From Streptomyces tropicalis (GTDB lineage Bacteria > Actinomycetota > Actinomycetes > Streptomycetales > Streptomycetaceae), in contig NZ_JARJBB010000001.1 in NCBI RefSeq assembly GCF_029269835.1, positions 496,001-560,000 of the forward strand: a DNA stretch of 64,000 nucleotides, in the 5' to 3' direction. Shown piece after piece: positions 51,948 through 59,725 of the stretch. Made by a program: the position numbers and the translations under genes. The stretch's first letter is position 1; each line of letters opens with the position of its first letter. The notes under the pieces are model-generated. The model did not search any database and was not told the DNA's origin. It saw nothing but the letters and a program-made list of their open reading frames with translations.

Positions 51948-52760
51948 TCACGTTCTTCCCTGTGCCCGGGGGTGCGGAGGCCGTCTTGGGGATGCGCCCA
52001 GAGCGTGATTTCCGGGTGAGCGCATCCTGCTTCCATCCAAGCGAACTGCACTGAGTCGTGAGTCCGGAGTAATACCCACGCCGCTCAGGAGTCTGTGGTC
52101 TGCCTCGGTATGGTTCCGCGCAGCCCAAAAGGATCCCAGATCTCTGAGCTTCTTGTTGCTTTCTCCGTCCAGGAGAACCCAATCCCGTCCGTACCGAAAC
52201 GGCGGAACGAAGTCGCGAAGACAGGTCCAGAGCGAGTCGAGGAAGCCGCTCACTGTCTGGGTGCTGAAGGCTGTGCACTGGAACAGGTCCCCGGGAATGT
52301 CGGTCATTGCACTCACATCGACGGTCAAAGTGCGCTCGGCAAGTGCTCTCTTGGCATTGTCCAGCGCCTCGTCCAGTACGTCGGAAGGGTCTGAGGTGCT
52401 GTCCAAGGCGGGTGGAAGGACAGTGTGCAGCATGTCGGTGACGACGGCTTGGATGGTGTCGGGGCCCGGGGTTGTTCGGCGACGCATGCCGTCCACGTAC
52501 GTACCGATCGATACGTGTTCCGGGAAGTCTCCTGGTGCGTACAGCACCTCGGGCCGTTGCCACAGGATGACGAAGAACGCTGTGGACACCAATACGGGGA
52601 ACACGACCGCGAAGACTGCAAGTAGCCCTTGAACCCAGCCGCTCGACTGGGCGGCCGCAATGCCGACGGTCGTCTCGGAAAGTCCCAGGAACAGCGCGAT
52701 GATCCAGAGAGGGTTGAGAACTCGTGGTGGATGGCCTGGTGGCGGGGCTTCGCTTCCCAT
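51948..52760 (-). CDS. Hypothetical protein with two transmembrane helices
   Basis: 270 residues from an ATG at 52760 (MGSEAPPPGHPP). Two helices near the N-terminus (LWIIALFLGLSETTVGIAAA and LLAVFAVVFPVLVSTAFFVI) are followed by ~190 soluble residues (TPGPDTIQAVVTDMLHTVLP, CTAFSTQTVSGFLDSLWTCL, VLLDGESNKKLRDLGSFW). No family recognised. Codon use is looser than in the core half, with lower third-position GC, which suggests acquired DNA. Confidence 0.65.
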   Translation of the reverse strand: MGSEAPPPGHPPRVLNPLWIIALFLGLSETTVGIAAAQSSGWVQGLLAVFAVVFPVLVSTAFFVILWQRPEVLYAPGDFPEHVSIGTYVDGMRRRTTPGPDTIQAVVTDMLHTVLPPALDSTSDPSDVLDEALDNAKRALAERTLTVDVSAMTDIPGDLFQCTAFSTQTVSGFLDSLWTCLRDFVPPFRYGRDWVLLDGESNKKLRDLGSFWAARNHTEADHRLLSGVGITPDSRLSAVRLDGSRMRSPGNHALGASPRRPPHPRAQGRT

Positions 52761-52942
52761 GGGATCAGAGTGGCACTGAGTGGGTGCTGTCGTGAGTGAA
52801 ACGGACTCAACGCGTGGCCGTGTGGTTCCTGCCGTGCGGACCACCCTGCTTCGTCGTCCCGCCACCCTCCCCGGCTCGGCGCGCGCGTGGTCCTTCTCCA
52901 CCCGCCTGCCGCCCCGGTGGTCCAGCCTGCGAGAGTGGTCCC

Positions 52943-53338
52943 GTGCTGCTGGAACCTGAGAACACCCTCTTCATTCGTGGTGCCACGCCTGTGCTCCTGC
53001 TGGCGGGCGCGCCCGTCCACGACGCCCTGCCCCCCTTGATCGCGCCCGACGGAGCGGTGCCCTCGTGCGAGGGATGGAGCATCGTCCCCCGCCTCACCCT
53101 GTGCGTCGTGGACGGACCTGGCGACCACGGAGTCGTCGTCCCCGCACTCGCTGCGCCGGTGGTCGGCGGGGCGGACGATGACACGGCATCGAGCGGCATG
53201 GGCGAATGGTGCGCCGATGCGGAGCAGGCCGGCGGAGCAGTGGTCATGTCTTTGGACCGGCTGCCGGAGGCACTCGACTGGTCTGCCTTGCTGTCCTCCG
53301 GCGCCGCGCGCGGCGGCTTCATGCCTGCGCCGGCCTGA
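52943..53338 (+). CDS. Hypothetical protein, 131 residues
   Basis: Unrecognised soluble protein from a GTG at 52943 with GAGAG upstream. Sequence is beta-rich (TLFIRGATPVLLLAGAPVHD, WSIVPRLTLCVVDGPGDHGV) with a helical end (MGEWCADAEQAGGAVVMSLD). The pattern resembles small Streptomyces DUF proteins but I could not assign one. Flanked by the two-helix membrane protein (other strand) and the arsenic island. Confidence 0.55.
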   Translation: MLLEPENTLFIRGATPVLLLAGAPVHDALPPLIAPDGAVPSCEGWSIVPRLTLCVVDGPGDHGVVVPALAAPVVGGADDDTASSGMGEWCADAEQAGGAVVMSLDRLPEALDWSALLSSGAARGGFMPAPA

Positions 53339-53577
53339 CGGCAGGGGTGCGGGAGCCGCGCGGACAGCATGACGCCTGCTGACTGCGCGAGCCTCTCGAG
53401 TCCGGACCTCTTCGGCCCGAAGCAACGTGGGGGAGAGCCCTGCCTTGAGGTGGTGTGCTCTTCACCTGTGCTGATGGTTCGCTGACGTCCGCGCTCGTCC
53501 GCCACTGTGCGTCAGCGTTGTCACGCAGTCAGACACTCACCCGTGCTGCGCGTTCGGTGTGCTGGTGGCAGTGAGCG
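53339..53577. other. 239-bp region without a gene
   Basis: Nothing supported on either strand; left boundary of the arsenic island. Confidence 0.5.
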
Positions 53578-54003
53578 TCAGTCATGGTGCTTCGCGGTGG
53601 CGTCGATCTCGGCGATCAGGGCCTCGATGCGGGTCCTGATCTCGTCGCGGATCGGGCGCACGGCCTCGACGCCCTTGCCGGCCGGGTCCTCCAGCGCCCA
53701 GTCGAGGTACTTCTTGCCGGGGAAGATCGGGCAGGCGTCGCCGCAGCCCATGGTGATGACGTAGTCGGACGCCTGAACGGCCTCGGTGGTGAGGACCTTC
53801 GGCGTGGCGGCCGAGATGTCGACGCCGACTTCCTTCATGGCCTCGACCGCGGCGGGGTTGACCTGGTCGCCGGGTACGGAACCGGCGGAGCGGACCTCGA
53901 CCCGGTCGCCCGCGAGGTGGGAAAGGAATCCGGCGGCCATCTGTGAGCGTCCGGCGTTGTGGACGCAGACGAACAGCACGGAGGCGAGCGGACTGGAGGA
54001 CAT
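53578..54003 (-). CDS. arsC: Arsenate reductase, low-molecular-weight phosphatase type
   Basis: 141 residues. Reduces As(V) to As(III) for export. VLFVCVHNAGRSQMAAGFL is the P-loop (C-x5-R-S with catalytic Cys and Arg); a further Cys pair is in ITMGCGDACPIFPG, and the DWALEDPAGKG block carries the general-acid Asp. This pattern fits the thioredoxin- or mycothiol-linked actinobacterial enzymes. The ATG at 54003 has AAGGAAG upstream. Divergent from arsR-acr3, sharing a 128-bp control region with dyad operators. Confidence 0.93.
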   Translation of the reverse strand: MSSSPLASVLFVCVHNAGRSQMAAGFLSHLAGDRVEVRSAGSVPGDQVNPAAVEAMKEVGVDISAATPKVLTTEAVQASDYVITMGCGDACPIFPGKKYLDWALEDPAGKGVEAVRPIRDEIRTRIEALIAEIDATAKHHD

Positions 54004-54099
54004 CGGTTCTTCCTTCACAAGCGGACCGGGCGGAGCCCCTTCAGGCGGTACGCCGACGGGACGTCGGGATGCAGTTCCCTGAGATCAGCCTGGACTGGT

Positions 54100-54155
54100 A
54101 TCAGCCCCAACTGATGTGACAGTATCAGTCCATGCTGACGTCAGTCGATACTGAT
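54100..54155. promoter_or_regulatory. ArsR operator dyads in the arsC-arsR gap
   Basis: Two inverted repeats: ATCAG-N6-CTGAT at 54100-54115, and ATCAGT-N20-ACTGAT at 54124-54155, which spans the arsR start codon. Repeated ATCAG half-sites in the divergent gap are what an ArsR repressor controlling both genes would use. Confidence 0.6.
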
Positions 54156-54440
54156 CTGATCCGGGTGCTGGCCGACCCACTCAGGCTGCAGATCGTCACC
54201 CTGCTCGCCAAGGAGACGCTCTGCACCACGCACCTGGTCGAGGAGACCGGGGCGAAGCAGACCAACCTCTCCAACCACATGAAGGTGCTGCGTGAGGCCG
54301 GAGTCGTCGATACGGAGCCCTGCGGCCGGTACACGTACTACAAGCTGCGCCCGGACGTCATCGCCCACCTCGCCGGTCGGTTCACAGAGCTGGCCGAGTC
54401 CGCCCGGAACGCCGCCGAGAACAAGAGGGCCTGCCCGTGA
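54132..54440 (+). CDS. arsR: ArsR-family arsenic-responsive repressor
   Basis: 102 residues. Winged helix with DPLRLQIVTLLAKETLCTTHLV and GAKQTNLSNHMKVLREAGVV, ending in the wing GRYTYYKL. In the classic metal site ELCVCDL the equivalent here is ETLCTTHL, with only one Cys; Cys near the C-terminus (KRACP) or in DTEPCGR may complete the As(III) site, as in the varied actinobacterial ArsR proteins. The stop overlaps the acr3 start (GTGA), so repressor and pump are coupled. Operators lie at and upstream of its start. Confidence 0.92.
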   Translation: MLTSVDTDLIRVLADPLRLQIVTLLAKETLCTTHLVEETGAKQTNLSNHMKVLREAGVVDTEPCGRYTYYKLRPDVIAHLAGRFTELAESARNAAENKRACP

Positions 54441-55534
54441 CCCGCACTGAAGCACCCGCGACTGCCGAGGAGACCTCGATCGTCGCGAAGCTGTCGACGC
54501 TCGACCGCTTCCTTGCCGTCTGGATCCTGCTCGCCATGGCCGTCGGCCTCGGCCTCGGCCGGGCCATCCCCGGACTGAACGACGCGCTGGCCAAGGTGGA
54601 GATCGGGGGTATCTCCCTGCCGATCGCCATCGGCCTGCTGATCATGATGTATCCGGTGCTGGCCAAAGTCCGCTACGACAAGCTCGACGCGGTGACGGGT
54701 GACAAGAAGCTCATGGCGTCCTCGCTGGTCGTCAACTGGCTCGTCGGACCTGCGGTGATGTTCGCCCTCGCCTGGATCTTCCTGCCGGATCTACCCGAGT
54801 ACCGCACCGGCCTGATCATCGTCGGGCTCGCCCGATGCATCGCCATGGTCATCATCTGGAACGACCTCGCCTGCGGCGATCGTGAAGCCGCCGCTGTCCT
54901 CGTGGCCCTCAACTCGGTCTTCCAAGTTCTGGCGTTCGGCCTGCTGGGCTGGTTCTACCTCGATCTGCTGCCCGGTTGGCTCGGCCTGGGTGACGGCCAG
55001 CACCTGAACGTCTCCATGTGGAAGATCGCGCTGAACGTAGTCATCTTCCTCGGTATCCCGCTGCTCGCCGGTTTCCTCACCCGCCGCATCGGTGAGGAGA
55101 AGCTCGGTCGCGAGAAGTACGAGACCGGCTTCCTGCCGAGGATCGGCCCATGGGCGCTGTACGGCCTGCTGTTCACGATCGTCATCCTCTTCGCCCTGCA
55201 AGGGAAGACGATCACCTCCCAGCCGCTGGACGTAGCCCGAATCGCGCTGCCGCTGCTGGTCTACTTCGCGATCATGTGGTTCGGCGTGTTCACCCTGGGC
55301 AAGACCATCGGCCTCGCCTACGACCGCACCGCCACCCTCGCCTTCACTGCCGCCGGCAACAACTTCGAGCTGGCCATCGCGGTGGCCATTGCCACCTTCG
55401 GCGTCACTTCCGGCCAGGCCCTGTCAGGCGTCGTCGGTCCACTCATCGAGGTTCCGGTCCTGGTCGCCCTGGTCTACGTCTCCCTCGCCCGGCGGCAGAA
55501 GTTCACCACCCGTGCTCAGGCTCCCGTGACCTAG
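54437..55534 (+). CDS. acr3: ACR3-family arsenite efflux permease
   Basis: 365 residues, ten predicted helices. Family motifs: FLAVWILLAMAVGLGLGRAI, IAIGLLIMMYPVLAKVRYDK, GLARCIAMVIIWNDLACGD (the conserved Cys of ACR3, catalytic for As(III)/H+ antiport), ALNSVFQVLAFGLLGWFYL, TAAGNNFELAIAVAIATFG. Exports As(III) produced by ArsC. GTG start overlaps the arsR stop. Followed by a strong terminator. Confidence 0.96.
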   Translation: MTRTEAPATAEETSIVAKLSTLDRFLAVWILLAMAVGLGLGRAIPGLNDALAKVEIGGISLPIAIGLLIMMYPVLAKVRYDKLDAVTGDKKLMASSLVVNWLVGPAVMFALAWIFLPDLPEYRTGLIIVGLARCIAMVIIWNDLACGDREAAAVLVALNSVFQVLAFGLLGWFYLDLLPGWLGLGDGQHLNVSMWKIALNVVIFLGIPLLAGFLTRRIGEEKLGREKYETGFLPRIGPWALYGLLFTIVILFALQGKTITSQPLDVARIALPLLVYFAIMWFGVFTLGKTIGLAYDRTATLAFTAAGNNFELAIAVAIATFGVTSGQALSGVVGPLIEVPVLVALVYVSLARRQKFTTRAQAPVT

Positions 55535-55545
55535 ACGCGCCGCGA

Positions 55546-55570
55546 CCCCGCCCCGTACCGCGGGGCGGGG
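55546..55570 (+). terminator. Terminator after acr3
   Basis: CCCCGCCCCG, 5-nt loop, CGGGGCGGGG, then TTCGCTTTT: GC stem with a T-tract shortly after it, 12 nt after the stop. Confidence 0.85.
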
Positions 55571-55596
55571 TTCGCTTTTCCCGTGAACCTTTGGGA

Positions 55597-55968
55597 TCAC
55601 GCAGCCGCGGGGAGGACCAGGAGCCGGCCCATCGCGGCCAGAACGGACGGTTCGACTCGGTAGTACACCCAGGTGCCGCGCCGTTCGGAGGTCAGCAGAC
55701 CCGCCTCCTTCAGCTTCTTCAGGTGGTGCGAGACGGTCGGCTGGGAGACTCCGACATCAGAGATGTCGCACACGCACGCCTCGCCGCCCTCGTGCGAGGC
55801 GACCGCAGAAAACAGCCGCAGGCGAACCGGGTCACCGAGCGCCTTGAACATGCGGGCAGCCGTCTCAGCCTCTTCGGCAGTCATGGGCCTTTCGGCGAGC
55901 GGCGGGCAGCACGGTGCCCCACCCTGGCCTTCGGGTTCGAGCAGCGGCGGCAGCTTGGCATTCGACAT
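55597..55968 (-). CDS. Second ArsR-family repressor with CVCD metal site
   Basis: 123 residues. It has the classical metal-binding helix GEACVCDISDV (CVCD, as in ArsR/CadC-type sensors), the recognition helix QPTVSHHLKKLKEAGLL and wing RRGTWVYYRVEP, plus an N-terminal CC pair (GAPCCPPL). Divergent from the ArsO-type flavoprotein. No Shine-Dalgarno precedes the ATG, and the start codon lies inside the operator palindrome, so it is probably leaderless and autoregulated. Confidence 0.9.
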   Translation of the reverse strand: MSNAKLPPLLEPEGQGGAPCCPPLAERPMTAEEAETAARMFKALGDPVRLRLFSAVASHEGGEACVCDISDVGVSQPTVSHHLKKLKEAGLLTSERRGTWVYYRVEPSVLAAMGRLLVLPAAA

Positions 55969-55992
55969 ACATCTATGTTGACATATGTCGAA
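55961..55992. promoter_or_regulatory. ArsR2 operator palindrome
   Basis: TTCGACATA, 14 nt, TATGTCGAA: perfect 9-bp inverted repeat that includes the start codon of the second arsR. Inside it TCTATGTTGAC (55972-55982) recurs at 56126-56136 in front of the flavoprotein gene, suggesting one regulator controls both. Confidence 0.7.
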
Positions 55993-56125
55993 CCAGGCGG
56001 CCCAGGGGCGGGTCGGCGCGGCCGCCGCCCCCTGCTGGAGTGATGCACCGCTGCACAGCCGGCCCGGCTACCGCCGATCCCCGCACCCTCCACGCCTCTC
56101 GCGAACCCTTTGAATTCGATGAATG

Positions 56126-56160
56126 TCTATGTTGACGCCTATCGATACAGGTGCCATGCT
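56126..56160 (+). promoter_or_regulatory. Candidate promoter of the ArsO-type gene with overlapping ArsR2 box
   Basis: TTGACG (56132-56137), 17 nt, CATGCT (56155-56160). The -35 overlaps the repeated TCTATGTTGAC box; a second dyad, ATCGACAAACGTCGA, follows near 56174-56188. Repressor binding would block polymerase. Confidence 0.6.
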
Positions 56161-56206
56161 TGCGGCGCAAGCCATCGACAAACGTCGAAACACGCAAGGA
56201 GTCGCC

Positions 56207-57592
56207 GTGAACGCGCCCACCACCGAGCTGCCCGTCGTCGTGATCGGGGCCGGACCGATCGGCTTGGCCGCCGCTGCCCACCTGGCCGAGCGCGGCCTCG
56301 AGTCCGTGGTCCTGGAAGCCGGACACACCACCGGCGCCGGGGTGCGAGAGTGGGCACACGTGCGGCTGTTCTCCCCATGGGGTGAAGTGGTCGATCCGGC
56401 CGCCGAAAAACTCCTCGCTCCCACCGGCTGGAGCAAGCCGGACGCGGGGATCCACCCGTCCGGCGGAGACTGGGCCGACCTCTACCTGAAGCCCCTCGCC
56501 GACGTGCTCGGCGACAAGGTCCGCACCGGCGCCCGGGTAACCGGCGTCTCGCGCACCGGCCGGGACCGGATCGTCGACGCCGAACGCGAGGCGCAGCCCT
56601 TCGTCGTCCACGTCGAGCACGCCGACGGCCGGGAAGAGCGACTGTTCGCCCGGGCGGTCATCGACGCCTCCGGCAGCTGGACCATCCCCAGCCCCGCCGG
56701 CGGCAGCGGCCTTCCCGCCCTTGGCGAGCGGGCGGCAGCCGAGAAGATCACCTACCGCGTTCCCGACCTGAAGGACCCGGCTGTGCGGGCCCGGTACGCA
56801 GGCAAGCGCACCGCTGTCATCGGCTCCGGCGCCTCGGCGTTCACGGCGCTGGCCTACCTCGCCGACCTGGCCAAGGCCGAGGACGGTTCGGGAACGAAGG
56901 CCGTATGGATCCTGCGCCGCCACATCTCCGGGTCGACCTTCGGCGGCGGCACAGCCGACCAGCTCCCGGCCCGCGGCGCGCTCGGCCTGGCGGCAAAGGC
57001 GGCAGTGGACGACGGACACGCGGACGCGGTAACGGGCTTCCGCACCGAAGTGATCGAGCGCGACGGCGACGGCCGCGTGGTCCTCGTCGCCGACGACGGC
57101 CGCCGCCTGGAGCCGGCGGACGAGGTGATCGTGCTGACCGGCTTCCGCCCCGACCTGTCGTTCCTGTCGGAGATCCGCCTCGGCCTGGACGAACGCCTGC
57201 AGGCCCCGATTGCGCTCGCTCCGCTGATCGACCCCAACCAGCACTCCTGCGGCACCGTCTACCCGCACGGCCACCAGGAGCTGGCCCACCCGGAGCAGGG
57301 CGTCTATCTCGTCGGCATGAAGTCCTACGGTCGCGCTCCGACGTTCCTCGCGATGACCGGCTATGAGCAGGTCCGCTCCGTCGTGGCCGCCATCGCCGGC
57401 GACATCGAGTCCGCCGACCGCGTCGAACTCACCCTCCCGGAAACCGGGGTGTGCGGCGGAGCGGGCCTGTTCGACGCCCCCGAGGCGGAGCAGACCGGTG
57501 GTGGATGCTGCACCCCGGCACCCCAGCTGATCCAGCTCGGCGCAAACGCCCCTGCCGAAGACGCGGCGGCGGGTGGCTGCTGCGGTGCGTGA
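56207..57592 (+). CDS. ArsO-type flavoprotein monooxygenase of the arsenic island
   Basis: 461 residues. VVVIGAGPIGLAAAAHLAER is the FAD Rossmann motif, AVIGSGASAFTALAYLADL a second dinucleotide motif for NADPH, and EVIVLTGFRPDLSFL the third conserved block. It matches the ArsO/flavin-monooxygenase-like proteins found in Streptomyces arsenic clusters; the substrate (organoarsenical or thiol) is not settled. The C-terminus is unusual: two diglycine-cysteine pairs (TGGGCCTPAP and AAGGCCGA) could bind As(III) or zinc. The GTG at 56207 with AAGGAG 6 nt upstream is better than the ATG at 56123. Expressed divergently from the second arsR. Confidence 0.85.
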   Translation: MNAPTTELPVVVIGAGPIGLAAAAHLAERGLESVVLEAGHTTGAGVREWAHVRLFSPWGEVVDPAAEKLLAPTGWSKPDAGIHPSGGDWADLYLKPLADVLGDKVRTGARVTGVSRTGRDRIVDAEREAQPFVVHVEHADGREERLFARAVIDASGSWTIPSPAGGSGLPALGERAAAEKITYRVPDLKDPAVRARYAGKRTAVIGSGASAFTALAYLADLAKAEDGSGTKAVWILRRHISGSTFGGGTADQLPARGALGLAAKAAVDDGHADAVTGFRTEVIERDGDGRVVLVADDGRRLEPADEVIVLTGFRPDLSFLSEIRLGLDERLQAPIALAPLIDPNQHSCGTVYPHGHQELAHPEQGVYLVGMKSYGRAPTFLAMTGYEQVRSVVAAIAGDIESADRVELTLPETGVCGGAGLFDAPEAEQTGGGCCTPAPQLIQLGANAPAEDAAAGGCCGA

Positions 57593-57617
57593 ACAGCCTT
57601 CCCACCCGCCGCCGCGG

Positions 57618-57650
57618 GGCCGCGACCGGATCGGGGGACCGGTCGCGGCC
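57618..57650 (+). terminator. Terminator after the ArsO-type gene
   Basis: 12-bp perfect arms GGCCGCGACCGG/CCGGTCGCGGCC with a 9-nt loop, 26 nt after the stop. The rest of the gap to 57897 (about 245 bp) holds no gene I can support. Confidence 0.75.
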
Positions 57651-57896
57651 GCCCGCGGGTGGCCACCTGCTCCACCGTCACACCCAAGCCGCGGTTCCTC
57701 GCCCCCGCACGACGTCCTGGCGGAACTCATCCGGGTAAGACTTGCGCACAGCGACATCCTTCCTTCCCACCCGCCGCACAGGGCAGGCCAGTTCAGATGT
57801 CACCCGATCGTGCAGCAGCCCCAAGGGCCTTGCATGAGCGGACTACGGCTCAGTATCCGAAACCGGCCCCTACCGATGCCGAACGCGCAGGTGGGC

Positions 57897-59453
57897 TCAT
57901 GTTGTCTTTCGGCGGGGCATCAGCAGGAAGGCCAGCACCGCCACCGCGAGCGGCAGGATGCTGACGATCAGCATGGTGAGCCGTAGCCCGTTGGTGAAGT
58001 CCAGCCCGAGGTCCAGCCCTGAGGCCTGACGGAGCAGGTTGGGGTCGTACACGGTGCTGCCCGGAGTCTGCGCCAGTCCGCTGCGCACGGCATCCACGGC
58101 CTGCCCGGCCCGGGCCACCGACAGTCCGCGTGACTTCGCGTCCATCAACCACTGCCGCTGGAAGAAGAGATTGAGAAGCAGAACGTAGACGGTGGGCCCG
58201 AGAGCGGCGCCGGTCATCGCGAAGGCCATCTGGACGGAGGCCACCGCGCCGGAGTGCCCGGGCGGTGCCTGGGAGAGGACCGTCTCGGACACCGATGCGG
58301 AAGTGACCACCGACCCGAGGTTGCACAGCCATGTGGTCGGCACGAGCAGCCACAGCGCCATCGCGGGGCCGGCGGTGCCCGCCAGCAGCAGTCCACTTGC
58401 CGCCATCACCACCAGACCGATGATCATCACCGGTCGCGGGCTGCGCTTCCCGATCAGGCTCCCGGCCAGGATCACGGTGCCGGCAATCAGCAGTGTGCCG
58501 GGCAGGTACAGCAGGCCGACGGACTCGGGTGAGAGCGACAGCACAACGCTGCCGAACTGCCCCAGGACGATGCCGAGCCCCGCGATCAGGAAGTTCAGCG
58601 TGAGGGTCGCCGCCAAGGCCACCTTGAACGGTGCGCTGCGGAACAGTGTCAGGTCCACGGCGGGTTCCGGAGTACGGCGTGCATGAAGCACGAAGAGCGC
58701 GGCGAGGACCGGGCTGATCAACAACGGCACCCATGTCTCGGGCCGGAGAATGCCGTTCTGCGCCGCGGCGAGGCCGACGACGAGGGCCAGAAGAGTCGCC
58801 CCGATCAGGGTGACACCCACCACGTCGAGGCGATGGCCCGGCTGGACGGGTGACTCCGGGACGTACCGGGACGTCAACCACAGCGACACCAAGCACAGCA
58901 ACGGGGCGATCAGGAACAGGAACCGCCAGCCGACGACCGTCACCGCCCAGCCCGCGAACGCGGGGATCACCCCGCACAGGATCACGTCAACGGCCATCAA
59001 GCCACCGATGGCGACCGGCCGCTTCTCCGGCGTCACCGACACCTTCAGCAGGGCCAGCGGCACTGCCAGCAGCGCGGTCATCCCCAGCCCGGCCAGGAAG
59101 CGCATCGCAAGCAGGAAGCCATAGCCGGGCGAGAAAACGGAGAGCAGGTCGGCGACCGTGACGAAGACCAGTCCCAGCATCAGCAGCCGCTTGAGCCCGA
59201 TGGAGTCCCCGAGCCTGCCCGCGGCGAGGACGGAGGTGGCCATCACCAGCGTCGCCGCCCCGCCGAGCAACCCCACGACTTGCGGCGGCACATGGAGAGC
59301 CCGGTTCACCTCCGGCAGATTCAGGCCGAGCACCAGCGGATCGACGACGGTGACCGTGAAGGCGAGGGCGAGGGCGAGGGTGATCCGCAGGGGCGTCGAG
59401 GTGGTGGGTGACTCAGCGGATGGCACCGCAGCGCCTCCTGGGCTTCGTCGCAT
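57897..59453 (-). CDS. MFS transporter, DHA2-like (about 14 helices)
   Basis: 518 residues if started at 59453 (MRRSPGGAAVPS). Multiple hydrophobic helices; motif A-like GRLGDSIGLKRLLMLGLVFV after helix 2 and GVIPAFAGWAVTVVGWRFLF as the drug:H+ antiporter C motif. The substrate is unknown; such pumps export drugs or dyes. The start is uncertain, with other in-frame starts up to 59513 and no clear ribosome binding site. It lies between the arsenic genes and a SpoIIE-type phosphatase, convergent with the flavoprotein gene. Confidence 0.85.
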   Translation of the reverse strand: MRRSPGGAAVPSAESPTTSTPLRITLALALAFTVTVVDPLVLGLNLPEVNRALHVPPQVVGLLGGAATLVMATSVLAAGRLGDSIGLKRLLMLGLVFVTVADLLSVFSPGYGFLLAMRFLAGLGMTALLAVPLALLKVSVTPEKRPVAIGGLMAVDVILCGVIPAFAGWAVTVVGWRFLFLIAPLLCLVSLWLTSRYVPESPVQPGHRLDVVGVTLIGATLLALVVGLAAAQNGILRPETWVPLLISPVLAALFVLHARRTPEPAVDLTLFRSAPFKVALAATLTLNFLIAGLGIVLGQFGSVVLSLSPESVGLLYLPGTLLIAGTVILAGSLIGKRSPRPVMIIGLVVMAASGLLLAGTAGPAMALWLLVPTTWLCNLGSVVTSASVSETVLSQAPPGHSGAVASVQMAFAMTGAALGPTVYVLLLNLFFQRQWLMDAKSRGLSVARAGQAVDAVRSGLAQTPGSTVYDPNLLRQASGLDLGLDFTNGLRLTMLIVSILPLAVAVLAFLLMPRRKTT

Positions 59454-59725
59454 ATCGGTCGACACTAACCCGGCCATTGCGCGCCGTCGGGTTTCCCCGG
59501 GCCCGACACGCACGGAAAGACACGGCCTCTTCGGGCACGAGGACTACGGACGCCGGGCCTCCGAAAGCCTGAGCGCCGGCGCCCACAGCTCGGCTCGATG
59601 GAGTAGGCGCCCTCGCCGGAAGAGCGCAGCAGCAGGGCGGTGCGGCGGGCCGGGCAAGCGGTCGGATCGTCCGGGCCGCCGGCCGCACACCCCGGTCGGA
59701 GACGGTCATACGGGTCGTGCAGCTG

